Source: Nitrospira sp.
Lineage (GTDB): Bacteria; Nitrospirota; Nitrospiria; Nitrospirales; Nitrospiraceae
Assembly: GCA_015709715.1 (NCBI GenBank)
Contig: CP054184.1
Span: 1,783,001 to 1,847,000, forward strand
Reading direction: 5' to 3'
Length of the DNA: 64,000 nucleotides
Position numbers and translations under genes: made by a program. How positions within the stretch are numbered: the first letter of the stretch is position 1; each line of letters opens with the position of its first letter. Below the pieces are notes generated by a model. It made no database searches. It saw only the letters and a program-made list of their open reading frames with translations, and had not been told where the DNA came from. Positions 34,801 to 42,764 of this stretch are shown here, piece after piece.

Positions 34801-35049
34801 CAGCCACTCCAAGTCCACCCTCTCCTTACCCAACGTTGCGCGGCGCGGGCCGACGGTCGGATGAGTAGCCTCGTGGTGTCGGGCCGAGACTCGTTGCCGC
34901 AGGAACCGGGCGGGTGGCTGTTCAGTCCATTGGCCCTCATGATCCAGGAGCCTGCGGCGCAGGACCGTGGCACGGGGCCTGCAATGGACGACGTGGCATC
35001 GCACAAGCTCCTCGATGGCCTCATTCGAGCCAGAGGCTGTCAGTCATGA
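31834..35049 (+). CDS. FHA-type two-partner secretion exoprotein (TpsA)
   Basis: 1071 residues from the ATG at 31834, with GAGGAAGG at 31822–31829. A long signal peptide ends at GGLAQS (~40). A filamentous-haemagglutinin TPS domain follows (~45–300), with the hallmark NLFLMNPAGIVFGP. Then come about four and a half repeats of ~111 residues (nt ~32800–34270). Each repeat has TITITADTV, PAPAGDIAFNVNTLR, an NPDGT segment and a TISG block. Glycine-rich beta-helix repeats (GGNITLQA, GGNINIVAG) lead to a C-terminal RCAARADGRMSSLVVSGRD, a motif I know from cyanobacterial homologues. This is a predicted surface-exposed or released beta-helix adhesin, exported by the adjacent TpsB protein. Confidence 0.9.
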   Translation: MDGARRSVSKLRSFLSSALLAECLVIFCLVQGGLAQSTAPITSSGLNTVITPQGHVFDITGGTRPGNGPNLFHSFGEFGVPPHHIANFLNDSGLATANILGRVTGGNPSQIFGTIQTTGFGHANLFLMNPAGIVFGPTASLNVGGSVSVTTADYLRFANGGIFNAMPGPQDATLSSSPVAAFGFLGSNPNAVTVQGGQLVLSEGQSLSLVGGDLTMTAGALEHGASQPARLSAPGGQINLVSVAAAGEVPALDAKSPGSEPLANGIGRFGTLSLSEGTNIDTSADKAGRIVIRSGQFTMNDASLTAISGNASNRGSATSPDSPAIAITADTVTLSNGSLIMADTHGTAPAGDITFNVDTLSAIGKGPIRIQVTPESLITGPDFSQTGVLIESTSRSHDIGAGEAGRITIQGIEGPGSVARTVHLDDTIIHTRSFGGTATTPPGRITITANSLALSDQVEIYATTNGPAPAGNVALNVDTLRSNWHPDGSFIEGRPVLIGSPTEHPDRTAGPPGIVTISGPGEESTDPATSIMLSNTEIDTFAVGGSSPRPAPIIITSDTVALSNLTILVTTSGGAAPAPAGDIVFNVNTLRVNMNPDGTPIANAHRVYLNSPSGRLDSTAGPPGTVTISGIAQEPTDAAQLVALYNAQISTAVEGGTAALPPGTITITADTVTLGGRTEIFAFTTSPAPAGDIAFNVNVLRANVNSDGTLINDGRPRSLIASVGGRRDSIGGRAGTITISGVAPEASDSAKLIALNNTEVSTAVWGGAPTTVPATITIVADTLRLTNSPKIDTDTTGGAPAGNITFKVNTLIADQGTNISSRTSGEGQGGSITIDAGRSISLLHGSSITASSAGPADAGNITINAGAHFTAQQASVTTQASQGSGGNITLQATDSIQLANSQLNTSVQGGPTTIGGNIFIDPAIVTLHNSQILAQAVEGQGGNINIVAGTFLADQSSIVSASSQFGLSGTVTIQSPVSSLSGTLASLSQQPLQVHPLLTQRCAARADGRMSSLVVSGRDSLPQEPGGWLFSPLALMIQEPAAQDRGTGPAMDDVASHKLLDGLIRARGCQS

Positions 35050-35067
35050 CAGAGATAGGGACATGAG

Positions 35068-36828
35068 TTGCCGTTCCACACCTTTCATACGACGGTCCGG
35101 AGGATGGGCCTTCTCATGAGCCTCTGCCTGATCCAGGACGATGCCTTGGCACAAGGTGTGCCGCCCCTGCCGCCGGTCTTCGACCCCAGCGGCCGGTCCG
35201 GCCTACCGCCGGCTCCCCTGAAGGAGGAGTTTCAACCTTCAGAGCGACTTCCTCCCAGCTCGATCCTTCCGCAGATCCCACTCGCGCCTCAGCAGCCGCT
35301 CGTGCCTCCATCTGGCGCGCTTCGGCTGTTCGTGCATGATATCCATGTGACCGGCAGCACCGTCTTCTCGGACGCGGAACTGGCTGACGTCACCGCCCCC
35401 TATCGCAATCGTGAACTCACCAGCGACGACCTCGAGCGCGTACGCCTTGCCCTCACGCTCCTCTACGTCAACCGAGGATACCTGACCTCGGGTGCCGTCA
35501 TCCCGGATCAAGACGTGTCGTTCGGGGTCATCGTGATTCAGATCGTGGAAGGCACCCTGTCCCGCATCCAGGTGGAGGGAAACCGTTGGTTTCGCAGCGC
35601 CTATCTGCGCAACCGGGTGGCACGCGGCGTCTCGACGCCTGTCAGTATTCACCCGCTGCAGGAGCGGATCCAACTGCTCCAGCAGGATCCGCGAATCGAG
35701 CGGATCAACGCGGAGCTGCAACCGGGAGATCGGCGAGGAGAGAGCGTGCTGAACGTGCGGGTTCAAGAGGCGAATCCCTTCAAGGCATGGCTCGACTTCA
35801 ATAATTACCAGACACCGGTGGTTGGGGCCGAGCGAGGCCTTGCCACCGTCGCGCATCAGAACGTGACCGGCCACGGCGACCAGCTCACGTTCACCTACGG
35901 TCGGTCGCGCGGCGTCAATCCCATTATCGATGCCTCTTACAATCTCCCGCTCACCGCCTCGGACACGACCTTCACCGCCTACTACCGGCGCAACGCCTTC
36001 CTGGTGGTCGAGAATCCGTTTCGAGCCCTGGATCTCAACGTCGACTCGGAAATCATCGGCATGACCCTTCGGCAGCCGATCTACCGCACCGTGACCGACG
36101 AAGTCGCCCTGTCTCTGACGGGCGAACACCTGTATCTCAAGACCACCTCGGCCTTCGACGTGCCGGGCCTGCCGTCGCTGTTTATCCCCGGTTCCTCGAC
36201 CACCGGCGTGGCCACCGTCAACGCACTTCGCATCGGTCAGGAGTACACCCATCGCACGTCCTCGTTCGTATTTGCGGCCCTCTCCCGGTTCAGCATCGGC
36301 CTGAACGTCCTAGGCAGCACCATCAACAGCGCCCCGCTTCCCGACAGTCGATTCGTGTCCTGGCTGGGGCAAGCACAAGCCATGCAACGCTGGGACGACT
36401 GGGGCGGCCTGCAGCTGATCGGCCGCGTGGCGGCGCAGATCGCCGACGACCGACTCTTCCCACTGGAGCAGATGCCCGTCGGCGGCCGCTTCAGCGTCCG
36501 AGGATACCGTGAAAACAGCCTCGTGCGGGACAATGCCGTGCTGGCGTCTATCGAGCCACGTATCCCGCTCGTGCGGTTCGCTTCGGGAGAAGATCGCGTG
36601 CAACTTGCCCCGTTCGTCGACATCGGCCATGCCTGGAACGCCAAGGGAGCCACACCTGATGTAAGGACCTTGGCCAGTATCGGCGCGGGAATCCGCTGGA
36701 TGATTCTGCCCCAAGAACGCGCCCGGTTCGAGGTCTATTGGGGCCAGCAGTTGAACCACCTCCGTAGCGGAGAAGGCAATCTCCAAGACCACGGCATCCA
36801 TCTTCAACTCGTGTGGCAGGTGCTGTAA
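35068..36828 (+). CDS. ShlB/FhaC/HecB-type outer-membrane transporter (TpsB)
   Basis: 586 residues. An N-terminal signal-like stretch and a proline-rich linker are followed by two POTRA domains (FVHDIHVTGSTVFSDAEL; SRIQVEGNRWFRSAYLRNRV) and a C-terminal 16-strand-type barrel with the conserved lid motif FSVRGYRENSLVRDN. It translocates the exoprotein encoded 18 bp upstream across the outer membrane. The frame starts at a TTG (35068); an ATG at 35104 lies too close to its GGAGG to be convincing, so the exact start is open. The last strand ends HLQLVWQVL. Confidence 0.9.
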   Translation: MPFHTFHTTVRRMGLLMSLCLIQDDALAQGVPPLPPVFDPSGRSGLPPAPLKEEFQPSERLPPSSILPQIPLAPQQPLVPPSGALRLFVHDIHVTGSTVFSDAELADVTAPYRNRELTSDDLERVRLALTLLYVNRGYLTSGAVIPDQDVSFGVIVIQIVEGTLSRIQVEGNRWFRSAYLRNRVARGVSTPVSIHPLQERIQLLQQDPRIERINAELQPGDRRGESVLNVRVQEANPFKAWLDFNNYQTPVVGAERGLATVAHQNVTGHGDQLTFTYGRSRGVNPIIDASYNLPLTASDTTFTAYYRRNAFLVVENPFRALDLNVDSEIIGMTLRQPIYRTVTDEVALSLTGEHLYLKTTSAFDVPGLPSLFIPGSSTTGVATVNALRIGQEYTHRTSSFVFAALSRFSIGLNVLGSTINSAPLPDSRFVSWLGQAQAMQRWDDWGGLQLIGRVAAQIADDRLFPLEQMPVGGRFSVRGYRENSLVRDNAVLASIEPRIPLVRFASGEDRVQLAPFVDIGHAWNAKGATPDVRTLASIGAGIRWMILPQERARFEVYWGQQLNHLRSGEGNLQDHGIHLQLVWQVL

Positions 36829-39114
36829 ATGTGGAGGATTCGTCTCTGCGGCATGCTGCTGTGCTCCGCCCTATATGCACTCGCGTCGGCAGGCCAGCTT
36901 CCCGGCGATGCCCTCTTGGAGCGCGGACGTTCCGCCGCCCGGCAGGGGGCGCTGGAGGAGGCGCTCGTCGCGTGGAAAGAGGCCGCGCAGGAGTACGCAC
37001 AGATCGACCACCGACAGGGACAGATCCAAGCACTCCTGCATGCCGCCGCTGTCGCCCGCACGTTGGGACACCTCAATCAATCCTTCCTCCACCTGGAGTT
37101 GGCGCTGCAACTTGCCCATCGAACCGGAGAACAGCAGTGGGTGACGCTCGCCCTCTCCGAACTCGGCAAAACCGCCCTCGTCAACCGGCAGTTTGAGCAG
37201 GCAACGGAGTACGTGACGGGCGCACTGGCGATGGCGCAGACACAACGCCATACCGTCCTGACCGCCTCGCTCCATAACGAGCTCGGTCTCGTCCGAGTCC
37301 TGCAGGGACAACTCCAAGACGCGCTCGCCTCATTTCACGAGAGCGCCGCCCTGGCTGAAGCGGCAGGGTTCTCCGCGCTTCGTATCCGCGCCCTGATCAA
37401 TGGTGCGGGGGCCGCCATCCGCCTCCGGCAATTCGACGAGGGGGAGGCTGCGCTGAACGCAACGGATGCCCTGCTTTCTGGGAGCCCGGTCTCTTACGAG
37501 AAGGCCGAGGCCCTCATCAATCTCGCGTTAGGCTATCGCCATTTGGCTTTGAGCCATCCCACGGCCCGCGACAGGGCCCTCTCCCGATCGGCAACCCTCC
37601 TCCAGCAGGCCGCGAACCTCACCCCCCTGCCTGAGTTCGACCGGATCGCCTCCTATGCCTACGGCTATCTCGGCCAACTCTACGAAACCGACCATCGCCT
37701 GGAGGAAGCGCTCAGCCTGACCCGCAGAGCCATCTTCGCCGCTCAAGCCGCGCGTGCGCCGGAATCACTCTATCGCTGGCAATGGCAGAGCGGACGTCTC
37801 TTGACCAGGCTGGGCCAGTTGGACGACGCCCTTTCGGCCTATCATGCGGCGGCCGCCACCGTGCAACCGATCCGGCTCGAGATCGCCGCCGGCCCGGTTG
37901 CCGCTCCGGACCCGGACCAGCCTTCTCTCCGCACGCTGTATTTTGAGTTGGCCGACGTGCTGCTGAAACGCGCCGCCCTGTCGGACGACGACCGAACGGC
38001 GGAGCCGTATGTGCGGGCGGCGCGCGACGCGATCGAAGCCTACAAGGCCGCCGAACTGCGCGACTACTTCCGGGATGATTGTGTAGACCGGGTGCAATCT
38101 CGCATCACGGAACTCGACCGATTGTCCCCATCGACCGCCATCATCTACCCGATTGTCTTCGGCGATCGCACGGAACTCGTGGTAAGCGACCAGGACGGCC
38201 TCCGTCGTCTCGCCGTGCCGGTCACGGCCTCCGCCCTGACCGAGGAGGTACGGCGCTTCAGACATCGTCTTGAAAAGCGAACCACCAGAGAGTACCTCCC
38301 CCATGCCCAGCGGCTCTACGACTGGCTCCTCCGTCCGCTTACGGAGCGCCTAGACACCCTCCACGTGGACACGTTGGTGTTTGTCCTCGACGGCCCCCTG
38401 CGGACGATTCCGATGGCGGCGCTCCATGACGGCGAACGGTTCCTCATCTCGCGCTACGCGGTCGCCGTCACGCCGAGTGTCAACTTGACCGATCCGCGGC
38501 CGATCGATCGGACGAGAGCCCAGCTGCTGTCCAGCGGCTTGACCAAGGCCGTTCAGGGGTACCCTCCGCTGCCGCACGTCGCCGAAGAGGTCGCCTACAT
38601 CCATTCGCTGTTCAAGGGAGAGCAGCTCCTCGACAAGAGCTTCATAGCGCCGCGCATCGAAACGGAGTTGCAGGACGGCCGATACGGGATCCTCCACATC
38701 GCCACCCATGGACGGTTTGCCACCGACATCACCCAGTCCTTCCTGGTGACGTTCGACGGGAAACTCACCATGTCGCAGTTGGAGCGGCTGGTCGGGCTCT
38801 TTCGTTTCAGGGAAGACCCCTTGGAGTTGCTGACGCTGAGCGCCTGCCAAACAGGCGTCGGCGACGAGCAGGCCGCGCTCGGACTGGCCGGGATCGCGAT
38901 CAAGGCAGGGGCGAGAAGCGCCTTGGCGACGCTCTGGTTCATCAACGACGATGCATCGAAAGAACTGGTGTCGGAATTTTACCGACAGCTGCATGACACG
39001 GCTCTCTCCAAGGCGCAGGCCTTGCAACGTGCCCAGCTCAAACTGTTGGACGACCGCGTCTACGGCCATCCCGCCTATTGGGCGGCGTTTCTCTTGCTGA
39101 ACAATTGGCTCTAG
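36829..39114 (+). CDS. Exported TPR–CHAT domain protein (caspase-like protease)
   Basis: 761 residues. The ATG follows the TpsB stop directly. A signal peptide (LCGMLLCSALYALASAG) is followed by about eight TPR-like helical pairs (~20–400) and a C-terminal CHAT domain. In it HIATHG gives the catalytic His627 and LSACQTGVG the catalytic Cys673, and both sit in the conserved context up to ATLWFINDDAS. CHAT proteases are usually cytoplasmic; export here suggests a periplasmic role, perhaps processing the exoprotein or its partners. The same TPS–CHAT–DUF928 grouping is known from cyanobacteria. Substrate unknown. Confidence 0.88.
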   Translation: MWRIRLCGMLLCSALYALASAGQLPGDALLERGRSAARQGALEEALVAWKEAAQEYAQIDHRQGQIQALLHAAAVARTLGHLNQSFLHLELALQLAHRTGEQQWVTLALSELGKTALVNRQFEQATEYVTGALAMAQTQRHTVLTASLHNELGLVRVLQGQLQDALASFHESAALAEAAGFSALRIRALINGAGAAIRLRQFDEGEAALNATDALLSGSPVSYEKAEALINLALGYRHLALSHPTARDRALSRSATLLQQAANLTPLPEFDRIASYAYGYLGQLYETDHRLEEALSLTRRAIFAAQAARAPESLYRWQWQSGRLLTRLGQLDDALSAYHAAAATVQPIRLEIAAGPVAAPDPDQPSLRTLYFELADVLLKRAALSDDDRTAEPYVRAARDAIEAYKAAELRDYFRDDCVDRVQSRITELDRLSPSTAIIYPIVFGDRTELVVSDQDGLRRLAVPVTASALTEEVRRFRHRLEKRTTREYLPHAQRLYDWLLRPLTERLDTLHVDTLVFVLDGPLRTIPMAALHDGERFLISRYAVAVTPSVNLTDPRPIDRTRAQLLSSGLTKAVQGYPPLPHVAEEVAYIHSLFKGEQLLDKSFIAPRIETELQDGRYGILHIATHGRFATDITQSFLVTFDGKLTMSQLERLVGLFRFREDPLELLTLSACQTGVGDEQAALGLAGIAIKAGARSALATLWFINDDASKELVSEFYRQLHDTALSKAQALQRAQLKLLDDRVYGHPAYWAAFLLLNNWL

Positions 39115-39115
39115 C

Positions 39116-39901
39116 GTGACCCGACTCTGCGACGCCATGCCTCTGAGCATTTCGAGGACCAAGCCTGCGAGGATGAGTCTCCTGCTGATGGCGGCTCTCT
39201 GGCTACTCTGCGTCGGCGTGCCGGGGGGCGGGGCGGAGACGGATGTCCCGGTCTACCAGGCTCCCCAGATCCTGGCACCGCGGGCTCGCCTTGGGGGGAG
39301 CTTGCGAGGCGGAGAGGGTGACGACCCGGCGATTGTGGCTCTGGTTCCCGACCATGTGGGGATGACGATCAAACAACGTCCGGCCTTCAATTGGTTCCTC
39401 TCGAAACACACGACGCTGCCGATCCGATTCACCCTGATCGATGAGCGTTCGGTGCACGCGCTGGTCGAACATACCCTCCCGCCGCCCGACCAAGCCGGCG
39501 TCCATGCCGTGCGACTCGACGAATTGCAGTTCTCGCTGCAGCCCAACGTCCAGTACCGTTGGTACATTTCGATTATCAAGGATGCCGCTTCGCCGTCGCA
39601 CGATCTCGTGACCGGCGGCATGGTCGAACGATGCGATTTCAGCGAATGTTCGGTCTTGGGCGCCAGCACCGCCTGCACGCGTGACGCGGTGCTGACGAGC
39701 GCCGCCCGGGGCTTTTGGTATGACGCCATGGCCTGTCTCTGTGACCTGATCGAAGCCAATCCTTCCGACAGCGCCTTACGCAGGGATCGCGCCGCCCTGT
39801 TGAAGCAGGTGGGGTTGCGGGATGTCGCCGAATGGGACCTGGCACAATCCCACGCACGCCGCCCGGAACGCGACAGCTCCGCCATCCCGCTCGTCCGCTG
39901 A
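39116..39901 (+). CDS. DUF928 family exported protein
   Basis: 261 residues from the GTG at 39116, one base after the previous stop; an ATG at 39173 heading the hydrophobic MSLLLMAALWLLCVGVPGG is an alternative. The core LVPDHVGMTIKQRPAFNWFLS and later VQYRWYISIIKD match DUF928, a beta-sandwich-like family that in cyanobacteria accompanies TPS exoproteins and CHAT proteins. Four cysteines in the C-terminal third (CDFSEC, TACTRD and CLCD region) may form disulfides. Likely periplasmic and part of the secretion operon; function unknown. Confidence 0.8.
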   Translation: MTRLCDAMPLSISRTKPARMSLLLMAALWLLCVGVPGGGAETDVPVYQAPQILAPRARLGGSLRGGEGDDPAIVALVPDHVGMTIKQRPAFNWFLSKHTTLPIRFTLIDERSVHALVEHTLPPPDQAGVHAVRLDELQFSLQPNVQYRWYISIIKDAASPSHDLVTGGMVERCDFSECSVLGASTACTRDAVLTSAARGFWYDAMACLCDLIEANPSDSALRRDRAALLKQVGLRDVAEWDLAQSHARRPERDSSAIPLVR

Positions 39902-39948
39902 CCTGGTACCCCCTTGACCGGAAGCAACTCAGGCCCCGCCATTCAAAG

Positions 39949-39964
39949 TGGCACGGCTGTTGCT
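39949..39964 (+). promoter_or_regulatory. Sigma-54 promoter of the 31-residue peptide gene
   Basis: TGGCAC-GGCTG-TTGCT is a perfect consensus match (GG 39950–39951, GC 39962–39963). No GTATC-N6-GATAC palindrome lies within ~200 bp upstream, so another activator may act here. Confidence 0.8.
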
Positions 39965-39985
39965 GTTTTCTCCTGCAGCGGCCCC

Positions 39986-40004
39986 TTCCCTCATTGTGAG
40001 GGAA
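39986..40004 (+). other. Perfect 8-bp hairpin in the peptide mRNA leader
   Basis: TTCCCTCA at 39986–39993 and TGAGGGAA at 39997–40004 pair perfectly around a 3-base loop, starting about ten bases after the predicted transcription start (~39975). It could stabilise the 5' end of a short mRNA or regulatory RNA. Confidence 0.55.
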
Positions 40005-40038
40005 CAACCCGTCACCTCGATCGAGAAAGGAGTCTGCC

Positions 40039-40134
40039 ATGGAACTCGTAATGGGCGGTCTCTTGATGGGAACGAGCGGGATGTTGGTTCTCTTGGTCAT
40101 TGCCGCATGGAAAGACATGGTCTCACGGTCATGA
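40039..40134 (+). CDS. 31-residue membrane peptide
   Basis: A very short gene with AAAGGAG at 40027–40032, seven bases before the ATG. The peptide starts MELVMGGLLMGTSG and continues with the hydrophobic MLVLLVIAAW, then KDMVSRS, so it is one membrane span with a basic tail. A perfect sigma-54 promoter and a leader hairpin stand upstream, which argues for a real transcript. It could be a regulatory membrane peptide; alternatively the RNA itself may be the product. A ribbon-helix-helix gene starts 57 bp downstream. Confidence 0.6.
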   Translation: MELVMGGLLMGTSGMLVLLVIAAWKDMVSRS

Positions 40135-40191
40135 CGGACAGGACCCTGGACGAAGGCGGCGGATACGCTCGCGGAACCGAGGAATAAGATT

Positions 40192-40485
40192 ATGAACCAA
40201 TTCGTATACCTGCGGTCGCACAAGCGGCAACGAATGACCGTGAGTTTGCCGACGGACCTCCTGGAACGCGTGCGTGATGCCGCCTATTGGACACCGGGCA
40301 GCACCATGGCCGGTCTGATCTCATCGGCGCTGGAAGATCTCTTGAAGAACTTGGAATCGCAGAACGGTCGCCCCTTCTCCCCTCGCCTCCAAGAGCTGAA
40401 ACCGGGCCGCCCTCGCGTCGCCAAGACAGCGCTCCCCGCTGTATCGGAAGACATACATCCTGTATCCAACCAGATACGCGCCTGA
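40192..40485 (+). CDS. Ribbon-helix-helix-like DNA-binding protein
   Basis: 97 residues. Residues 13–60 (RMTVSLPTDLLERVRDAAYW, then MAGLISSALEDLLKNLE) fit the strand–helix–helix pattern of CopG/Arc-type repressors. GAGGAA lies seven bases before the ATG. The C-terminal tail is basic and proline-rich. No toxin-like partner is adjacent. The last 45 bases of the gene carry the tandem palindromes, so coding and operator functions overlap. A local repressor role is plausible. Confidence 0.68.
   Translation: MNQFVYLRSHKRQRMTVSLPTDLLERVRDAAYWTPGSTMAGLISSALEDLLKNLESQNGRPFSPRLQELKPGRPRVAKTALPAVSEDIHPVSNQIRA
40441..40477 (+). promoter_or_regulatory. Tandem GTATC-N6-GATAC palindromes inside the 3' end of the RHH gene
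   Basis: Copy one at 40441–40456 has CATAC in the right half; copy two at 40462–40477 is exact. Starts are 21 bp apart. The first begins 149 bp before the -24 element at 40590, identical to the spacing upstream of the secretion operon. Confidence 0.75.
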
Positions 40486-40588
40486 CGCCCTCGGCTTTCC
40501 ACTCTAGTCTTCCATCGGGCACCTCGCCGGCAATCGCCGGTATTTCGGCGTAATCCCTGCCTCCGACACAACATTCTCGACAGCCGCC

Positions 40589-40604
40589 AAGCATGCCTTT
40601 TGCG
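40589..40604 (+). promoter_or_regulatory. Probable sigma-54 promoter of the TonB receptor operon
   Basis: AAGCAT-GCCTT-TTGCG, with the right 10-base gap between AG (40590–40591) and GC (40602–40603). One of the two near-invariant G residues is A, so alone it would be weak; the conserved 149-bp distance to the palindromes supports it. A second candidate with GG and GC correctly spaced lies at 40517–40532 but lacks the TT of the -12 box. Confidence 0.5.
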
Positions 40605-40690
40605 AGTGGCTTGATGGAATCGCCGGTACGTTCATAGGCACCGCCACACGTCATAACCTCCAACCGCCGGCCAGGGTTCCACGAGATGCC

Positions 40691-42754
40691 ATGCGCCTCT
40701 GGGCAGGGCGGCCCCACTCTCCACTCCGGCGCATCGTTACCGCGGACGCAACCTTCTCAGCGCCCGCGCGCCGGCCTGGCGCTCTCTGCTGGGGAAGCAT
40801 GCTCCTCCTCTGTGGCGCCGCTACCGCCCATGCCACCGACGCGCCGACACCTCCACCGACCGCCTCCGAAACTTCTGCGCCGATCCAGGAGTTGGCACTG
40901 CTCAAGGAAGAAGAAATGGTGAGCATTGCCACGCGGTACGAACAGCCGATCTCCCACGCCCCCTCGAACGTCTACGTCATAACCGATGAGGATATCCGTC
41001 ATTCCGGCGCGACCGATATCCCGACCGTCCTGCGCCGGGTACCGGGCCTTGACGTGATGCAGGTGACCGGAGCGGACTTCAACGTCAGTGCGCGAGGCGA
41101 CAATCAGCTGTTCGCCAATAAGATGCTGGTGATGGTGGACGGCCGATCGATCTACATCGACGGCCAGGGCCTGGTGTTTTGGAAGTCCCTCCCGGTGACG
41201 CTTCCGGAGATCAAGCGGATCGAAGTCCTCAAGGGACCGGCCTCCGTCGTCTATGGATTCAACGCCTTCGACGGCGTCATCAACATCATCACCAAGTCGC
41301 CGCAGGAGATGAAGGGCACTACCCTGCAATTCGGAGGCGGTGAACTCGGCACGATCTCCAGCGCGGCCGTCCATGCCGGGTCGGCGGGCCATCTCGACTA
41401 CCGTCTCTCGATCGGCCGCGACCAGAACCAGCAGTGGCGCAACGGCGATGCGCTGGCATTCCGTTCCCACAAGTTCAATGTGCAGACGCAATACAACCTG
41501 TCCTCGGATGCCTCGCTCCGGGTGGCCGGCGGCTTCATCGATACCAACCGGTTCGACGGCCCCGTCTCCAACGTCCAGATTCCCCAATCCCGGTTCAATC
41601 AAGGTTATGCCGATGTTCAGTACCAGCTCCGTAGCCTCTCCATTCGCGGCTGGTGGCAGGGCAACGATATCCCAGTCGACTCGACCACTCACCCGCTGCT
41701 GGCCCGATTCGTCCGCCAAACGAACGCTCTGGGGGGCACCGACGTGTCCTTCACCACCAACACGTATAACCTCGAAGCTCAACACAGCCTCGACTTCGGG
41801 GCGACCAACCGGCTGAGCTACGGGCTCAACTATCGCTACAACACGGTCGACGGCAGCGCCGTCTCCACGTTAGGGCGCGAAGACCGCTTCGGATTCCACC
41901 TGCAAGACGAATGGCGTCCCTTGCCGTCCCTGACCCTGGTCGCAGGCGTTCGTTACGACCTGCACAGCAAGATCGCCGGGACGTGGAGTCCGCGGGTCGC
42001 CCTCCTGTATGCACTCACCCCCGATCATTCGTTCCGCATCAGCGGGTCGGTGGCCTACCGCCCGCCGACGCTCTTCGAGTCGAACCTTGACCTCCGTATT
42101 CTGCCGACCGTTCCGCCCCTCTTCGCGCCCATTCCGCTGTTCGGCTCACAGGGACTGAGCCCTGAGCAAATCGTGTCGTACGAAGCCGGATATCAGGGCT
42201 GGTGGATGAAGCATCGCCTGCGCACCAGGCTCGATCTGTTCTTCAACCACCTCTCCGACCTGATCAACTTCCGCACCGTGGGGACCACCCGAACGTTGGT
42301 GAACGGCGGCGAGGCCGACATCTACGGCACGGAAGCGGGCGTGGAATGGCTGGCCGCCAAGTGGCTGAGCGGGTTCGCCAACGTCTCCTACCAGAAAATC
42401 GGCCAGACCTTTTCCGGCGTCGCTCGTCGCGGCGGCCCCGACTGGAAAGCCAATGTGGGGGTGCGCGGAGACTGGGAGAGCGGCGTCAACGCGGAAGTGA
42501 CCGTCAACTATGTGGCGAGCGCGACCTACCCGTTGATCGAATTCTTCACGGCGCTGGCTCCTCTCCTCTCCCCGACCAGTCCGGTCGTGGATAGTTACAC
42601 CCTGCTCAACCTCCGCGCAGGCTACCGGTTCTGGCATGACAAGGCGGAGGTGGCTGTCGCCGTGTTGAACGCCTTGAATGATCGTCATCGAGAGCATCCT
42701 CTCGGGGATGTGCTCGGCAGCCGGGTGATGGGATGGATGACCCTTACGTTCTGA
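40691..42754 (+). CDS. TonB-dependent outer-membrane receptor, copy 1
   Basis: 687 residues. N-terminal export signal (LCWGSMLLLCGAATAHA), then a plug domain with NVYVITDEDIRHSG, LRRVPGLDVMQVTG, MLVMVDGRSIY and IEVLKGPASVVYGFNAFDGV. A 22-strand-type barrel follows (GVRYDLHSKIAGTWSPRVAL, AYRPPTLFE), ending in MGWMTLTF with the terminal Phe. TonB receptors import siderophores, cobalamin, metals or sugars. No TonB box is obvious, and the ligand cannot be assigned. It is followed 10 bp later by a close paralogue. Confidence 0.93.
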   Translation: MRLWAGRPHSPLRRIVTADATFSAPARRPGALCWGSMLLLCGAATAHATDAPTPPPTASETSAPIQELALLKEEEMVSIATRYEQPISHAPSNVYVITDEDIRHSGATDIPTVLRRVPGLDVMQVTGADFNVSARGDNQLFANKMLVMVDGRSIYIDGQGLVFWKSLPVTLPEIKRIEVLKGPASVVYGFNAFDGVINIITKSPQEMKGTTLQFGGGELGTISSAAVHAGSAGHLDYRLSIGRDQNQQWRNGDALAFRSHKFNVQTQYNLSSDASLRVAGGFIDTNRFDGPVSNVQIPQSRFNQGYADVQYQLRSLSIRGWWQGNDIPVDSTTHPLLARFVRQTNALGGTDVSFTTNTYNLEAQHSLDFGATNRLSYGLNYRYNTVDGSAVSTLGREDRFGFHLQDEWRPLPSLTLVAGVRYDLHSKIAGTWSPRVALLYALTPDHSFRISGSVAYRPPTLFESNLDLRILPTVPPLFAPIPLFGSQGLSPEQIVSYEAGYQGWWMKHRLRTRLDLFFNHLSDLINFRTVGTTRTLVNGGEADIYGTEAGVEWLAAKWLSGFANVSYQKIGQTFSGVARRGGPDWKANVGVRGDWESGVNAEVTVNYVASATYPLIEFFTALAPLLSPTSPVVDSYTLLNLRAGYRFWHDKAEVAVAVLNALNDRHREHPLGDVLGSRVMGWMTLTF

Positions 42755-42764
42755 GTCGCGTGTC

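Noticed and set aside
40517-40532. GGGCAC-CTCGC-CGGCA as the TonB operon sigma-54 promoter
   Set aside because: The -12 box lacks TT; the candidate at 40589 has the better -12 box and the 149-bp distance shared with the secretion operon.
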